DNA of 64,000 nt from Bordetella parapertussis (GCA_945865935.1 CAMBFI010000010.1:1-64000); one strand, 5' to 3'. Positions 40,017 to 49,211 are shown, counted from the stretch's first letter. The notes: a model not told the origin generated them from the sequence alone. Translations and numbers: made by a program.

Positions 40017-42449
40017 GTGATGGAGTCGCTGCTCTCGGAACCGCTTGTCTTAGCCGGCAAGCGGTTACGTAATCGGGTTGCTCATGCGTCCATGACGACT
40101 CACATGGGATATCAATCTCAAGTAAGCGATCGTCAAATTCAATACTACGAGAATCGGGCAAAAGGCGGCGCGGCGCTGATCGTGACCGAGCCCTTGCTCA
40201 TGGCACCGCATCAGACAAACCCTGCGCGTATCCGTGCCTGGAATGACGACAACTTAGGCGGGCTCAAGCGTTGGGCTGATGCAGTGGAAAGCCACGATTG
40301 CCGGCTGCTTGGTCAAATCCAAGATCCTGGTCGAGGCCATCATGATGCCGGCCGAAATTACAGCGCGCTCGCACCGTCTGCATTGCCAGATGATTTGAGC
40401 TGGACGATGCCACACGCCTTGACAGGCGCCGAAATAAAAAATCTGATTGCTGACTTTGCGATGTCCTCAGCGCGTCTACAACGTTGTGGTTTTAGCGGCG
40501 TTGAACTGTCTGGAGCCCATGGACATTTGTTTAGCCAATTCATGTCGCCATGGTCAAACCGTCGGACCGATGAGTATGGTGGCGATTGGGAAAACCGCAC
40601 ACGCTTTGTACGCGAGTTGATAAGCTGTATTCGCGACTTATGCGGCCGACACTTCATTGTTGGGCTAAAGTTGCCGAGCAATGACGGTATTGCAAAGAGT
40701 ATTGGGCCCGCGGAGGCAGCGATTCTGGCTGATCTCTTTACAAGGTCTAAAGAAGTGGACTATGTCTGCTTTGCGCAAGGGGCGCACGCGCGTTCACTCG
40801 AAACGCATGTGCCTGATCGCAATGGCCCGAATGTTCCGTACATCGGCTTGATTAAATCGTTGAAAGCCTCTTGCAATGGCGTCGCTGTGATGGCGCTGGG
40901 ACGGATCACGGACCCAGCCGAAGCCGAAGGGATTTTGACGCGAGGGGATGCCGACCTAATCGGTATGGGCCGCACATTGTTAGCGGACCCTGCTTGGTAT
41001 AACAAAGCCATGCAAGGTCGAACGAACGATATCCGCTACTGCATTTCCTGTAATAACTGTTGGGACACCATTATTACGTATGGTGAGCCCTTGGCTTGCG
41101 TCAATAACCCTCGCGTAGCAGAGAAGAGAGAGGTGGATTGGTGGCCGAAGCCCGCACAGCGCAAACATCGCGTTGTGGTCGTAGGCGCGGGCATTGCGGG
41201 AATGGAAGCGGCTTGGGTCGCTGCCGCAAGAGGCCATTCGGTGACGGTGTTTGGGACGGGGTCCGAGGTTGGCGGTAAGGCTCGATTGCGTGCACGGCTG
41301 CCGGGTGGTGAGACCATCACGAGTATTTATGATTACCAGATGGTTTGTGCACAGCGGGCCGGGGTAGATATTCGTTTGGGTGTGCGGGCTAGCCTACAAG
41401 ATATTTTGTCTTTGTCTCCGGACTCTGTGATCTTAGCAACCGGTGGCACAATGCATTGCCCCGAATGGGTCCCGGTTGAGATTGCCCGTGAGGGATGGGT
41501 GACTGACTTGCATGCTGCCATGCAAGAAGTCGTCAAGCTCTCTTCGCGACAGGCAGGAACGGCTGTGGTCTATGACATGGACCACACGGAAGGCACCTAT
41601 GCCGCGGTGGAGCTTTTGGCGCAGCGCTTTGAGCGAGTGGTCTTAATGACGCCTCGCGCGTTGATTGCTCAGGACGAGTCCTTAGTGACTCGACAAGGAA
41701 TTTTGCGACGGTTATCTGTGGCAAGAGTAGAAATGCTCGTAATGAGTGAGCCAGTATGGTCCGCACATTTCGAAGACGGGGTGCTTGAGTACAAAAATGT
41801 TTACAACGGAGATCTTGGACGAATCGAAAATATTTCTTTTCTGTCTTATTCAACGCCACGCGCGGCTAACGTAGAGCTTGTCGAACCTTTAAAAGCGCAT
41901 GATGTCGAACTGTATCTTGTAGGGGATTGCCGTGTCGCGCGAGGGTTGATGGGCGCCACGCGAGATGGGCATAAAGCAGGTAATTCTGTAGGTCGTTACA
42001 TTAACTTTAGAAAGGAGATACCAATGTCAAGTACAACCAACCGTAATATAGATGTAGATACCGCTTTAAAAGCGATCAAAGCCGCACGCGAAAAAGCGGG
42101 TGCGTTAAAGGTGAACATGTCGATTGCTGTCTGCGATACAGCAGGGCACCTCAAGGCCTTTGTCCGAATGGACGGTGCATCGTTAATCTCGTTGCAAATC
42201 GCGCAGGATAAGGCGCATACAGCGATATCTGGCGGCTTACCGACACATAAGTGGCACGAGTACATTAAAGACGATGCACCTTTGATTCATGGGCTTGTGC
42301 ATACCCCCAGGTTCATCATTTTCGGTGGCGGCTATCCTATTATGGAAAACGGCCAAATGATTGGAGGGATAGGCTTGAGTGGCGGGCATTACTCTCAGGA
42401 TATGGAATGTGCCGAGGCAGCTCTGAAGGCGATAGGTCTGCCTGACTAG
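40017..42449 (+). CDS. OYE/dienoyl-CoA reductase-like flavoenzyme fused to a GlcG/HbpS domain
   Basis: An 810-residue protein. Residues 1-335 are an FMN TIM barrel of the old-yellow-enzyme family (RVAHASMTTHMGY, SGVELSGAHGHLFSQFMSPW in two parts, NRRTDEYGG). Cys342, Cys345, Cys348 and Cys361 have the [4Fe-4S] spacing of trimethylamine dehydrogenase. Residues about 385-660 are the FAD/NAD part (GAGIAGMEAAW). Residues 670-810 are a complete GlcG/HbpS (DUF336) domain (SIAVCDTAGHLKAF, IGGIGLSGG). The first part resembles complete bacterial enzymes alone, so this is a real gene fusion. A textbook ribosome site lies before Met670. It follows the Tct receptor by seven bases, tying it to the imported compound. 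Confidence 0.9.
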   Translation: MMESLLSEPLVLAGKRLRNRVAHASMTTHMGYQSQVSDRQIQYYENRAKGGAALIVTEPLLMAPHQTNPARIRAWNDDNLGGLKRWADAVESHDCRLLGQIQDPGRGHHDAGRNYSALAPSALPDDLSWTMPHALTGAEIKNLIADFAMSSARLQRCGFSGVELSGAHGHLFSQFMSPWSNRRTDEYGGDWENRTRFVRELISCIRDLCGRHFIVGLKLPSNDGIAKSIGPAEAAILADLFTRSKEVDYVCFAQGAHARSLETHVPDRNGPNVPYIGLIKSLKASCNGVAVMALGRITDPAEAEGILTRGDADLIGMGRTLLADPAWYNKAMQGRTNDIRYCISCNNCWDTIITYGEPLACVNNPRVAEKREVDWWPKPAQRKHRVVVVGAGIAGMEAAWVAAARGHSVTVFGTGSEVGGKARLRARLPGGETITSIYDYQMVCAQRAGVDIRLGVRASLQDILSLSPDSVILATGGTMHCPEWVPVEIAREGWVTDLHAAMQEVVKLSSRQAGTAVVYDMDHTEGTYAAVELLAQRFERVVLMTPRALIAQDESLVTRQGILRRLSVARVEMLVMSEPVWSAHFEDGVLEYKNVYNGDLGRIENISFLSYSTPRAANVELVEPLKAHDVELYLVGDCRVARGLMGATRDGHKAGNSVGRYINFRKEIPMSSTTNRNIDVDTALKAIKAAREKAGALKVNMSIAVCDTAGHLKAFVRMDGASLISLQIAQDKAHTAISGGLPTHKWHEYIKDDAPLIHGLVHTPRFIIFGGGYPIMENGQMIGGIGLSGGHYSQDMECAEAALKAIGLPD
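42011..42449 (+). other. Internal ribosome site and in-frame start for a separate GlcG-domain protein
   Basis: AAAGGAGATACC (42011-42022) is a near-perfect Shine-Dalgarno with ideal spacing to ATG 42024, which begins the 141-residue GlcG domain in the same frame as the long protein. The linker codons therefore double as a translation signal. Either two proteins are made (fusion and free GlcG), or a former gene border lost its stop codon. Confidence 0.65.
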
Positions 42450-42451
42450 GC

Positions 42452-42482
42452 TAAGGTTTGATCAGCGACGCTGCGAACCTTA
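42452..42482 (+). terminator. Hairpin after fusion gene
   Basis: TAAGGTT (42452-42458) pairs with AACCTTA (42476-42482), and an inner CAG/CTG pair shortens the loop. It starts two bases after the fusion-gene stop. There is no T-run, so it may protect the mRNA end or act with Rho. Confidence 0.4.
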
Positions 42483-42557
42483 ACTGCTAGCGTATTTGCT
42501 CTGTGCCAACATTAAGGCCTGGAGCATTCAATCAAAGTGAAGTGGGGTGAGTCGTCA

Positions 42558-43526
42558 ATGCGAATGTTCAAAATAGCAGTGTTGTTGAGTTCTCTGTGCG
42601 TGACTGTGTCGGCGGCCGCAGGGCCGGCCGACAAGTATCCTGAAAGACCTTTGCGGATTGTGGTGCCCTTTGTAGCCGGTGGTGGTGGGGACTTCATCGC
42701 GCGGGCTTGGGCCGATAAGCTGTCAGAGGTCATTAAACAGCCCGTCATCATTGAGAACCGAGGGGGCGGCAATACTGTTGTTGGCACAGAGCAAGTCGCC
42801 AAAGCAGCGCCTGATGGGTACACCTTGTTACTGGTGAGCCCAACGATCTCAACTAACCCTACGTTGTTGCCCAATCTCCCTTATAAAACTCCTGACGCTT
42901 TCGCGCCGGTTGCGCAGATTATTACGTATGCGATGGGGGTTGCCGTTCACGCGGGCTCCTCCATTCAGAACATTCCGGATCTTGTCGCTTACGCAAAAAA
43001 GAATCCGGGTAAGGTGACGACAGCAACCTCTGGAGAGGGGTCAGCGACAGACCTGGCGGCAGAGTTGTTTATGGCCAAGACTGACACCAAAATCACCAAG
43101 GTTCCCTACAAAGGTGCGGGGCAAGGCGTACTGGATGTGGCCAGTGGACATGTCGATATGTTGTTTACCGGTATGTCGCAACTCAAGCCGCAACTCGACG
43201 GAAAGCGCATTCGTTTGATTGCAACGTCAGGCTTACAGCGATTGAATTCGGCGCCTGAGGTGCCTACTATCGCAGAGCAAGGTTATCCTGGCTTTGAGGC
43301 AGTGGTGTGGTGGGCCGTGCTTGCACCCGCCGGCACGCCTGCCGAGATCGTTGAAAAAATAAACGCAGCACTCAAAACGAGTCTTGCGCACCCTGATGTA
43401 GGCCGGCGCTTGGCCGTGATTGACGGAGTGGTCAAAGTCTCATCACCTAAAGAGTTTGATACCTTTTTACGCTCAGAAATTGAGACGTGGCGACGGCTCT
43501 TAAAGCCATCGACATCGAATAAATAA
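42558..43526 (+). CDS. Bug/TctC-family periplasmic receptor 7
   Basis: A 322-residue Bug receptor. The start is set at ATG 42558 (MRMFKIAVLL), with GGTGAG upstream and a Sec signal ending near SAAA-G; the in-frame start at 42537 would put charged residues first. Hallmarks: KYPERPLRIVVPFVAGGGGD, IENRGGGNTVVGTE, AAPDGYTLLL, KVPYKGAGQGV and IAEQGYPGFEAV. A 2-hydroxyacid dehydrogenase follows 41 bp later, which hints at hydroxy- or oxo-acid ligands. Confidence 0.92.
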   Translation: MRMFKIAVLLSSLCVTVSAAAGPADKYPERPLRIVVPFVAGGGGDFIARAWADKLSEVIKQPVIIENRGGGNTVVGTEQVAKAAPDGYTLLLVSPTISTNPTLLPNLPYKTPDAFAPVAQIITYAMGVAVHAGSSIQNIPDLVAYAKKNPGKVTTATSGEGSATDLAAELFMAKTDTKITKVPYKGAGQGVLDVASGHVDMLFTGMSQLKPQLDGKRIRLIATSGLQRLNSAPEVPTIAEQGYPGFEAVVWWAVLAPAGTPAEIVEKINAALKTSLAHPDVGRRLAVIDGVVKVSSPKEFDTFLRSEIETWRRLLKPSTSNK

Positions 43527-43567
43527 TTGAAGTTAACGTTGTAAGTTCGAACAGCAGGACAGTCTAG

Positions 43568-44518
43568 ATGAACGTGCATGCACTGGTAATGGTATTTTTG
43601 ACCGAAGCGCACCGAGAGCTGGTTGCGCAAAACTTTGAGCTTATTTACGCGCCAAACGAAGGTGCTGGTGTGGATCGCAGCAACAGTGCGGCAAAGATTA
43701 CTGCGCACGGTCACGAAATTCGCGTTGTGCTGACGAACGGCGCAACAGGAATCACCATTGATGAGATCAATGCGTTGCCAAAGTTAGAGATACTCTGTAC
43801 CTTGGGCGTGGGTTACGAAAATGTGCCCGTTGAGTATTTGAAACAGCGCGGCATTCGCGTCTGTAATGCGGCTGGAACCAACGAGGATTGTGTTGCGGAT
43901 CACGCGATGGGTCTTTTGCTTGCGGCAATTCGTGGTATCCCCTTTCTTAATCATGCTGTGCGCCAGGGTATCTGGCGCGACGCCATCCCTAGGCCAACCA
44001 ACGTGTCGTATAAGCGTCTCGGTTTTTTAGGGATGGGAGGCATAGCGAAGAAGATTGCTAAACGAGCGCGCGCCTTTGATATGCATATTGGTTATCACAG
44101 CCGGACACGTCGGGACGAAACGGGGTTTGATTTTTTTCCCGACTTGCGGTCTCTTGCGACGTGGTGTGATTTTCTTGTGGTTGCAGCCCCGGGGGGAAAG
44201 GAAACCTTTCACATCATTAATGCGGAAATATTAACGGCCCTCGGTCCTGAGGGGGTGTTGGTCAATATTGCTCGGGGTAGTTTGGTTGATACGGAAGCGT
44301 TGGCTGTCGCGTTGCGCGACAACGTCATTGCGGCAGCCGCGATCGATGTATACGAAAGCGAACCGAAACCGCCCCTTGCTTTACTGGAATTTGAAAACGC
44401 AATTATCACGCCCCATGTAGCAGGCCTCTCACCGGAGGCGATGCTCGCCTCGGTTGTGTGCTTTATAGATAACGCTCACTTGCACTTGGCGGGCAAACCC
44501 TTGCGCACTCCGCTTTAA
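43568..44518 (+). CDS. D-isomer-specific 2-hydroxyacid dehydrogenase
   Basis: A 316-residue NAD(P)-dependent dehydrogenase, full length for the GhrB/phosphoglycerate-dehydrogenase-like group. The Rossmann motif is GFLGMGGIAKKIAKRA (about 155-170). Catalytic Arg sits in NIARGSLVDTEAL (about 237), Glu in DVYESEPKPP (about 266) and His in ITPHVAG (about 285). It interconverts a D-2-hydroxyacid and a 2-oxoacid. AGGACAG precedes ATG 43568. It is co-directional with a Bug receptor upstream and convergent with Bug 8. Glyoxylate/hydroxypyruvate reductase activity is possible but not shown. Confidence 0.92.
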   Translation: MNVHALVMVFLTEAHRELVAQNFELIYAPNEGAGVDRSNSAAKITAHGHEIRVVLTNGATGITIDEINALPKLEILCTLGVGYENVPVEYLKQRGIRVCNAAGTNEDCVADHAMGLLLAAIRGIPFLNHAVRQGIWRDAIPRPTNVSYKRLGFLGMGGIAKKIAKRARAFDMHIGYHSRTRRDETGFDFFPDLRSLATWCDFLVVAAPGGKETFHIINAEILTALGPEGVLVNIARGSLVDTEALAVALRDNVIAAAAIDVYESEPKPPLALLEFENAIITPHVAGLSPEAMLASVVCFIDNAHLHLAGKPLRTPL

Positions 44519-44536
44519 GGCCGCATCGGTAGAGGC

Positions 44537-45520
44537 TTATTGCGGGGTGATGTTGGCCGCTTTGATCAAGGCATTCCATTTTTTGATCTCGGCGTCTAAA
44601 AACACCCCCAATTCTTTTGCGCTACCGCCGCCGGGTAATAGGCCGTGCGCTTGGATCTTTTCCCGAACATCAGGCATTTGCAGGATCTTCACGACCTCGG
44701 TGTTCAGACGTTCAATAATTGCGGTTGGCGTCTTGGCTGGTGCAAACAGCCCAAACCATCCCACGACGTCATAACCTGGTAGACCCGCCTCAGACATTGT
44801 CGGAATGTCACTGAGGCTCGGTATTCGCTGGGGACTCGTGATGGCGATGGCGCGAAGCTTACCTGCTTGTGTTTGAGGTAAAGCCGCCGGAACAGTAGAG
44901 AAGTAGATTTGAATACTTCCCGCAATCAAGTCGGTGACGATCGGCCCACCGCCCTTGTAAGGGACGTTGATAATGTCGAGTTTTGCTGTGTATTTGAATA
45001 GCTCGGCCGCTAAATGCGAGGTTGTGCCAACGCCAGCGGTGCCATAGTTAAGTGTGCCGGGCTTTTGCTTTGCCAGCGCGATTAAATCTCCTAGCGTTTT
45101 GACAGGGAGTTGTGTGTTGACGACCAATAGCAGTGGGGCTGACGCAACTAAAGTGATCGGAGCGAAGTCCTTTTGTGTGTCAAAGGGCAGCTTGGCGTAC
45201 AGGCTGGGATTAACCGAAAACGAGGTAATTGGCATGACAAGGGTGTAGCCGTCTGGGTCGGCCTTGGCCGCCACATCAACGCCTACATTGCCCGCACCAC
45301 CAGGCCGGTTTTCGATGATGACGGGGGTTGAAAGAGCTTCCCCCAGTTTTTGACCAACTACGCGTGCGACAAAATCAGTTCCGCCTCCTGCGGCGACCGG
45401 TACGATTATTTTGATGGGTTTCTGTGGGTAGGTGCCTTGAGCATGCGCAGACAGCAAAGGCATGAAAAGCAAACAGCTCAGAAGTGCCATTGTGGGGCGA
45501 ATTCGCTTAAGTCCAAGCAT
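44537..45520 (-). CDS. Bug/TctC-family periplasmic receptor 8
   Basis: A 327-residue Bug receptor. ATG 45520 (MLGLKRIRP) is chosen because GGAG lies seven bases upstream and a Sec signal follows (cleavage near AHA-Q); an in-frame start at 45556 exists. Hallmarks: TYPQKPIKIIVPVAAGGGTD, IENRPGGAGNVGVDV, ADPDGYTLVM, NVPYKGGGPIV. It ends 18 bp from the convergent 2-hydroxyacid dehydrogenase and is otherwise alone. Confidence 0.93.
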   Translation of the reverse strand: MLGLKRIRPTMALLSCLLFMPLLSAHAQGTYPQKPIKIIVPVAAGGGTDFVARVVGQKLGEALSTPVIIENRPGGAGNVGVDVAAKADPDGYTLVMPITSFSVNPSLYAKLPFDTQKDFAPITLVASAPLLLVVNTQLPVKTLGDLIALAKQKPGTLNYGTAGVGTTSHLAAELFKYTAKLDIINVPYKGGGPIVTDLIAGSIQIYFSTVPAALPQTQAGKLRAIAITSPQRIPSLSDIPTMSEAGLPGYDVVGWFGLFAPAKTPTAIIERLNTEVVKILQMPDVREKIQAHGLLPGGGSAKELGVFLDAEIKKWNALIKAANITPQ

Positions 45521-45731
45521 GTCGTTGTCTCCGGGTGTTGTAGAGGTCGCAAGCATGAATGCTTTTGACTAATCTCTACTAAGTATTTATTTAATTTGAT
45601 TTTTATCAAGCAATCATAAGGCAGCTCTTGGCAAAATGCTACTGGGTCGTGTTTTAGGAAAAGCACGGACTAGTTTTCGCTTATGATTATCCAAATTATT
45701 GTTAAAAAACTTAGAACATTTGGGGCAGAGC
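45521..45731. other. Divergent promoter region between Bug 8 and dioxygenase
   Basis: About 210 AT-rich bases separating the divergent Bug 8 and TauD-like genes. They should carry both promoters. No gene, clear repeat or copy of the 15-bp motif is seen. Confidence 0.4.
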
Positions 45732-46559
45732 ATGCATATCAAGCGACTATCTGGCTCGGTGGGAGCCGAGATTCTTGACGTTGACCTCGTCGGCAATATT
45801 TCGGATGCCTTAATTGCGGACATCCGCAAAGTCTGGTTAGAAAACGGCGTTGTTTTCTTTCGCGATCAGAACATGACGATGGATCAGTTCCAGAGTTTTG
45901 CCCAACGCTTTGGCGAGATCGTGGAGTATCCCTTTGTAAAAGGGATACCAGGGCATCCGATGATTATCCCGGTGTTGAAGTTGCCGCACGAAAGAAATAA
46001 CTTTGGTGGGATTTGGCATACCGACACCACCTATCTTCAGACGCCTCCCATGGCGACAATGCTGATCGCCGAAGAGTTGCCTCCTTACGGTGGTGACACC
46101 TTGTTCTCGAGTAATTATGCGGCGTATGAAGCCTTATCCCCTGATCTACAGCGTGTGCTGCAAGGTTTGCGTGGAGTCAACTCATCAGCTAAAGCAACGG
46201 TAACCAAGACGCGTGAAGATCGTGTTGGCGATTCGGCAAAAGAAGAAAATGTGCGTAAAGAGCTTGTATCAGAGCATCCCGTTGTGCGCACGCATCCCGA
46301 GACGGGTCGCAAAGCGCTTTACGTCAATCCAGGGCATACGATGCGCTTTGTGGGCTGGACCGAAGAGGAGAGCACCCCACTACTTGAATTTCTGTATCAG
46401 CACCAAGTTAAACCAGAGTTCACATGTCGCTTTTCTTGGGCGCCAAAGTCGATCGCTCTCTGGGATAACCGCTGTGTGATGCACAATCCAGTCAATGACT
46501 ATCATGGACACAAGCGCCTGCTCTATCGCATTACTTTAAAAGGCGACACACCAGCTTAG
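45732..46559 (+). CDS. TauD/TfdA-family 2-oxoglutarate-dependent dioxygenase
   Basis: A 275-residue Fe(II)/2-oxoglutarate oxygenase. The metal triad is His96-x-Asp98 in IWHTDTTYLQ and His251 in MHNPVNDY; Arg266 in LLYRITL is the oxoglutarate-binding arginine. The N-terminus (MHIKRLSGSVGAEI) is standard for TauD, so ATG 45732 is chosen over TTG 45699. Relatives release sulfite from taurine or hydroxylate aryloxyacetates. The adjacent convergent ABC importer is of a type that includes sulfonate systems, which makes sulfonate use attractive but unproven. The stop overlaps the convergent binding-protein gene by four bases. Confidence 0.93.
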   Translation: MHIKRLSGSVGAEILDVDLVGNISDALIADIRKVWLENGVVFFRDQNMTMDQFQSFAQRFGEIVEYPFVKGIPGHPMIIPVLKLPHERNNFGGIWHTDTTYLQTPPMATMLIAEELPPYGGDTLFSSNYAAYEALSPDLQRVLQGLRGVNSSAKATVTKTREDRVGDSAKEENVRKELVSEHPVVRTHPETGRKALYVNPGHTMRFVGWTEEESTPLLEFLYQHQVKPEFTCRFSWAPKSIALWDNRCVMHNPVNDYHGHKRLLYRITLKGDTPA

Positions 46560-47575
46560 CGAGCACTTGGCGCGAGAGATTTCTTAAGGTCGATACCAAG
46601 CTGTTTGTTGACAAACTGTGTCGTGGCGACTTTGGATAGATCAACATCTTTGGCCTGATAGAGTCCCGCTTTCACCATCTGATTGAAAAAATCTTGAATC
46701 CGCGCTGCGTTCATGGCGCCAATACCCATGGTTTGAGCTTCACCAGAATCAACAATCCCTTGCTGCTTCATGAGCACCACTGAGGCTTCGATTTCAGCAA
46801 GAGAAATCTCCGGATTGTCTTTCATCATCAAGGCATTGGCCGCTGAACGGTTGCCATACATAAAATTCACCCAGCCGATCACCGAGGCATCTACAAAACG
46901 CTGCACCAGCTCAGGATTGTTTTTCACGGTTTCTGTGCGCGTTTCAATCAAGGTGCTATAGGTCGAGAATCCGTGATCGGCCAACAGGTGCACCACAGGC
47001 TTGAACTTTCCTTGCTCCTGGATATAGATCGGCTCGGCAACTGAATAGCCTTGTTGAATCGCTTTTGGCTGTGCGAGGAAGGGGCCTAGGTTGTAGTTGT
47101 ACGGCTTGAGTGTTTCATCTTTGAAACCGTGAACCACTTTCAGCCATTGCCACCAAGTGAATTGTCCGTCTTTAGCGATGAGCGCAGTCGGCGCGTTCTT
47201 CAGTGCAGCGAAGTTTTCGTAACCTTGACCAGGGTGCGCCATCAACGCTTGTGGATCTTTTTGAAACATCGCCGCAACCACAACAACTGGGATGCCATTT
47301 TTGACATTGTCAAAGCTATGAAGCAGGTTGCCAGTCATGAGGAAATCAATGCGCCGTGCCGGCAACAGTGGGCGGTTATTGACTTGAGGGCCGCCCTGAC
47401 GAATCGTCACGTCTAAACCGTATTTCTTATAAGTCCCATCAGCGACTGCTTGATAGAATCCACCGTGCGCAGCTTGCGCTTTCCAATTGGTTGCGAAGGT
47501 AACGGCTTGTTGAGCCTGCGCCGCGGGCAGCAACAAGCTCAACAAAAAAATAGACTGAACAATTCGTAAGGCCAT
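46556..47575 (-). CDS. ABC binding protein, NMT1/THI5-like (SsuA/ThiY group)
   Basis: A 339-residue periplasmic binding protein with a Sec signal ending near AQA-Q (about 22). The NMT1/THI5-like domain opens with VTFATNWKAQAAHGGFYQAV and KYGLDVTIRQGGPQVN, includes FLMTGNLLHSF and ends about residue 235. ThiY relatives bind the thiamine pyrimidine, SsuA relatives bind sulfonates; the opening block is closer to NMT1/THI5. It is third in the minus-strand operon ATPase-permease-binding protein and ends against the dioxygenase gene. Confidence 0.9.
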   Translation of the reverse strand: MALRIVQSIFLLSLLLPAAQAQQAVTFATNWKAQAAHGGFYQAVADGTYKKYGLDVTIRQGGPQVNNRPLLPARRIDFLMTGNLLHSFDNVKNGIPVVVVAAMFQKDPQALMAHPGQGYENFAALKNAPTALIAKDGQFTWWQWLKVVHGFKDETLKPYNYNLGPFLAQPKAIQQGYSVAEPIYIQEQGKFKPVVHLLADHGFSTYSTLIETRTETVKNNPELVQRFVDASVIGWVNFMYGNRSAANALMMKDNPEISLAEIEASVVLMKQQGIVDSGEAQTMGIGAMNAARIQDFFNQMVKAGLYQAKDVDLSKVATTQFVNKQLGIDLKKSLAPSAR

Positions 47576-47584
47576 ATCAAGTTC

Positions 47585-48382
47585 CTAGGAGTTGTGATCG
47601 ACGGGATGGCTTTGCTCTGAACTATGCCAGCCGCCGAGTAGCAAACGCGACAAAGCATTAAACAACAAAAATATGACGACACCGGTTAATACCAACAATG
47701 CGAGTGCGGCAAACATTTTTGGCGTCTCGGTGCGAAAACTTGCCTCGAGAATGCGTGAGGCAAGACCGGTTTCCCTGCCTGCAGACCCGGCTACCATTTC
47801 TGCTGTGACCGCACCGATTAGGCTCAAGCCGCCAGAAATCTTTAAGCCTGTTAAGAAATAGGGCAGTGCTGCAGGCGCCCGTAACAAAACGAGTCGTTGC
47901 CAAGGACTGGCGCGGTACAGTCGAAAGAGCTCGACCAAATTACGATCTGTCGCGCGTAGCCCAGTGACTGTATTAGAGAGGATGGGGAAAAAAGCAACGA
48001 TCCAGGCGCACAATAAAAGCGCTGCGGTCGTACTCTCGATATAAATCAACATAAGTGGTGCGATTGCGACGATCGGTGTGACTTGTAGTACGACTGCAAT
48101 CGGAAAAAAAGCGCGTTCTACTTGCGGGGAAAGAGAGAAGACCGAGGCAATAAGTACTCCGCCAAGACAAGCAAGAATCAGCGCCCCGAGTGTGATCTTA
48201 ATGGTGAACCACCAGCTCAGGGCAAGAGAGGGCCAATGATCAATCAGGCTCGCTGCGATTACGCTAGGTGTTGGTAAGGTGTAGGCGGGTATGTTGGCCC
48301 AGCGAACACCTAACTCCCACAGCAGCAGAAATGTAAGTAGCGTGAGGGCAGGCAACAGCTTGTGAAAGATACGTTTCATCAT
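47585..48382 (-). CDS. ABC permease, SsuC/TauC/ThiX-like
   Basis: A 265-residue inner-membrane permease with about six helices. The EAA-like loop is ELFRLYRASPWQRLVLLRAPAALP (two parts, about 160-183). This single-domain form pairs as a homodimer in SsuABC-type importers. Its start overlaps the ATPase stop by four bases and the binding-protein gene follows after nine bases. Confidence 0.92.
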   Translation of the reverse strand: MMKRIFHKLLPALTLLTFLLLWELGVRWANIPAYTLPTPSVIAASLIDHWPSLALSWWFTIKITLGALILACLGGVLIASVFSLSPQVERAFFPIAVVLQVTPIVAIAPLMLIYIESTTAALLLCAWIVAFFPILSNTVTGLRATDRNLVELFRLYRASPWQRLVLLRAPAALPYFLTGLKISGGLSLIGAVTAEMVAGSAGRETGLASRILEASFRTETPKMFAALALLVLTGVVIFLLFNALSRLLLGGWHSSEQSHPVDHNS

Positions 48383-49161
48383 GTCGGCTGTGGTTGCTCG
48401 GTCGACTGCTCGAGCGCGATGGCAAGTGCGCGGCAGTAGTCCACAAAACGCATTGACTCACGAAATGCAGGTCTTCTAGGGTAGGGTTCTTCGATGCTGA
48501 CCTCATGAATGATCCTGCCGGGACGTGCTCCCATAATCAATACTCGGCTACTTAAAAAAACTGCCTCTGCAATATTATGTGTGACAAAAAGCGTAGCAAT
48601 AGATCGTTCTTGCTGCCAATGTAAGAGATCATTGTTTAGTCGGTGTCGAGAAAAATCATCGAGCGCCGCAAAGGGCTCGTCCATTAGCAAAATCTTTGGT
48701 TCGGTGATGAGTGCACGAGCAATTGATGCACGCATTTTCATGCCGCCAGACAGTTGCGCAGGATAGGCGTGTGCGAAGTCCTCAAGCCCGACACTCTTGA
48801 GCGCGGCATCAACGCGTGCGCAAGATGTGTCGCGGCTAGAGCCCTGCAGTCGTAGTGGTAGCCAAACGTTGTCAAAGACGCTTGCCCAAGGCATGAGTGT
48901 GGGTTCTTGAAACACAAACGCGGTCGCGTATTTCTGCGCGTGCTGTTGTGCAGGCGAACGAAGCACCCCAGAGCTCGGCAACTCTAGTCCGGCAATCAAG
49001 CGCAGTACTGTACTCTTTCCGCACCCAGAGGGCCCAAGCAGGGTGACAAGCTCACCTGAACTGATTGACAGCGATACGCTAGATAACGCAAGCACGCCGG
49101 TACTAAATCGCTTGGACGTATTAACCAGTTCTGCAGTTGGTAAAGGAGCTGGAATTTCCAT
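48379..49161 (-). CDS. ABC ATPase, SsuB/TauB/ThiZ-like
   Basis: A 260-residue importer ATPase. Walker A GPSGCGKST (about 43-51), Q-loop AFVFQEPTLMPW, signature LSGGMKMRASIARAL (about 137-151), Walker B ILLMDEPFAALDDFS and H-loop LFVTHN are all intact. The short length without a TOBE domain fits nitrate/sulfonate/thiamine-precursor importers. It is the first gene of the three-gene operon ending at 46556 and lies 50 bp downstream of the TRAP operon's last gene, so read-through is possible. Confidence 0.94.
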   Translation of the reverse strand: MEIPAPLPTAELVNTSKRFSTGVLALSSVSLSISSGELVTLLGPSGCGKSTVLRLIAGLELPSSGVLRSPAQQHAQKYATAFVFQEPTLMPWASVFDNVWLPLRLQGSSRDTSCARVDAALKSVGLEDFAHAYPAQLSGGMKMRASIARALITEPKILLMDEPFAALDDFSRHRLNNDLLHWQQERSIATLFVTHNIAEAVFLSSRVLIMGARPGRIIHEVSIEEPYPRRPAFRESMRFVDYCRALAIALEQSTEQPQPT

Positions 49162-49211
49162 CGCAGTATGTTGCCGAAAAACCCGATATTGACAAGATTA
49201 ACAGCAACTGG

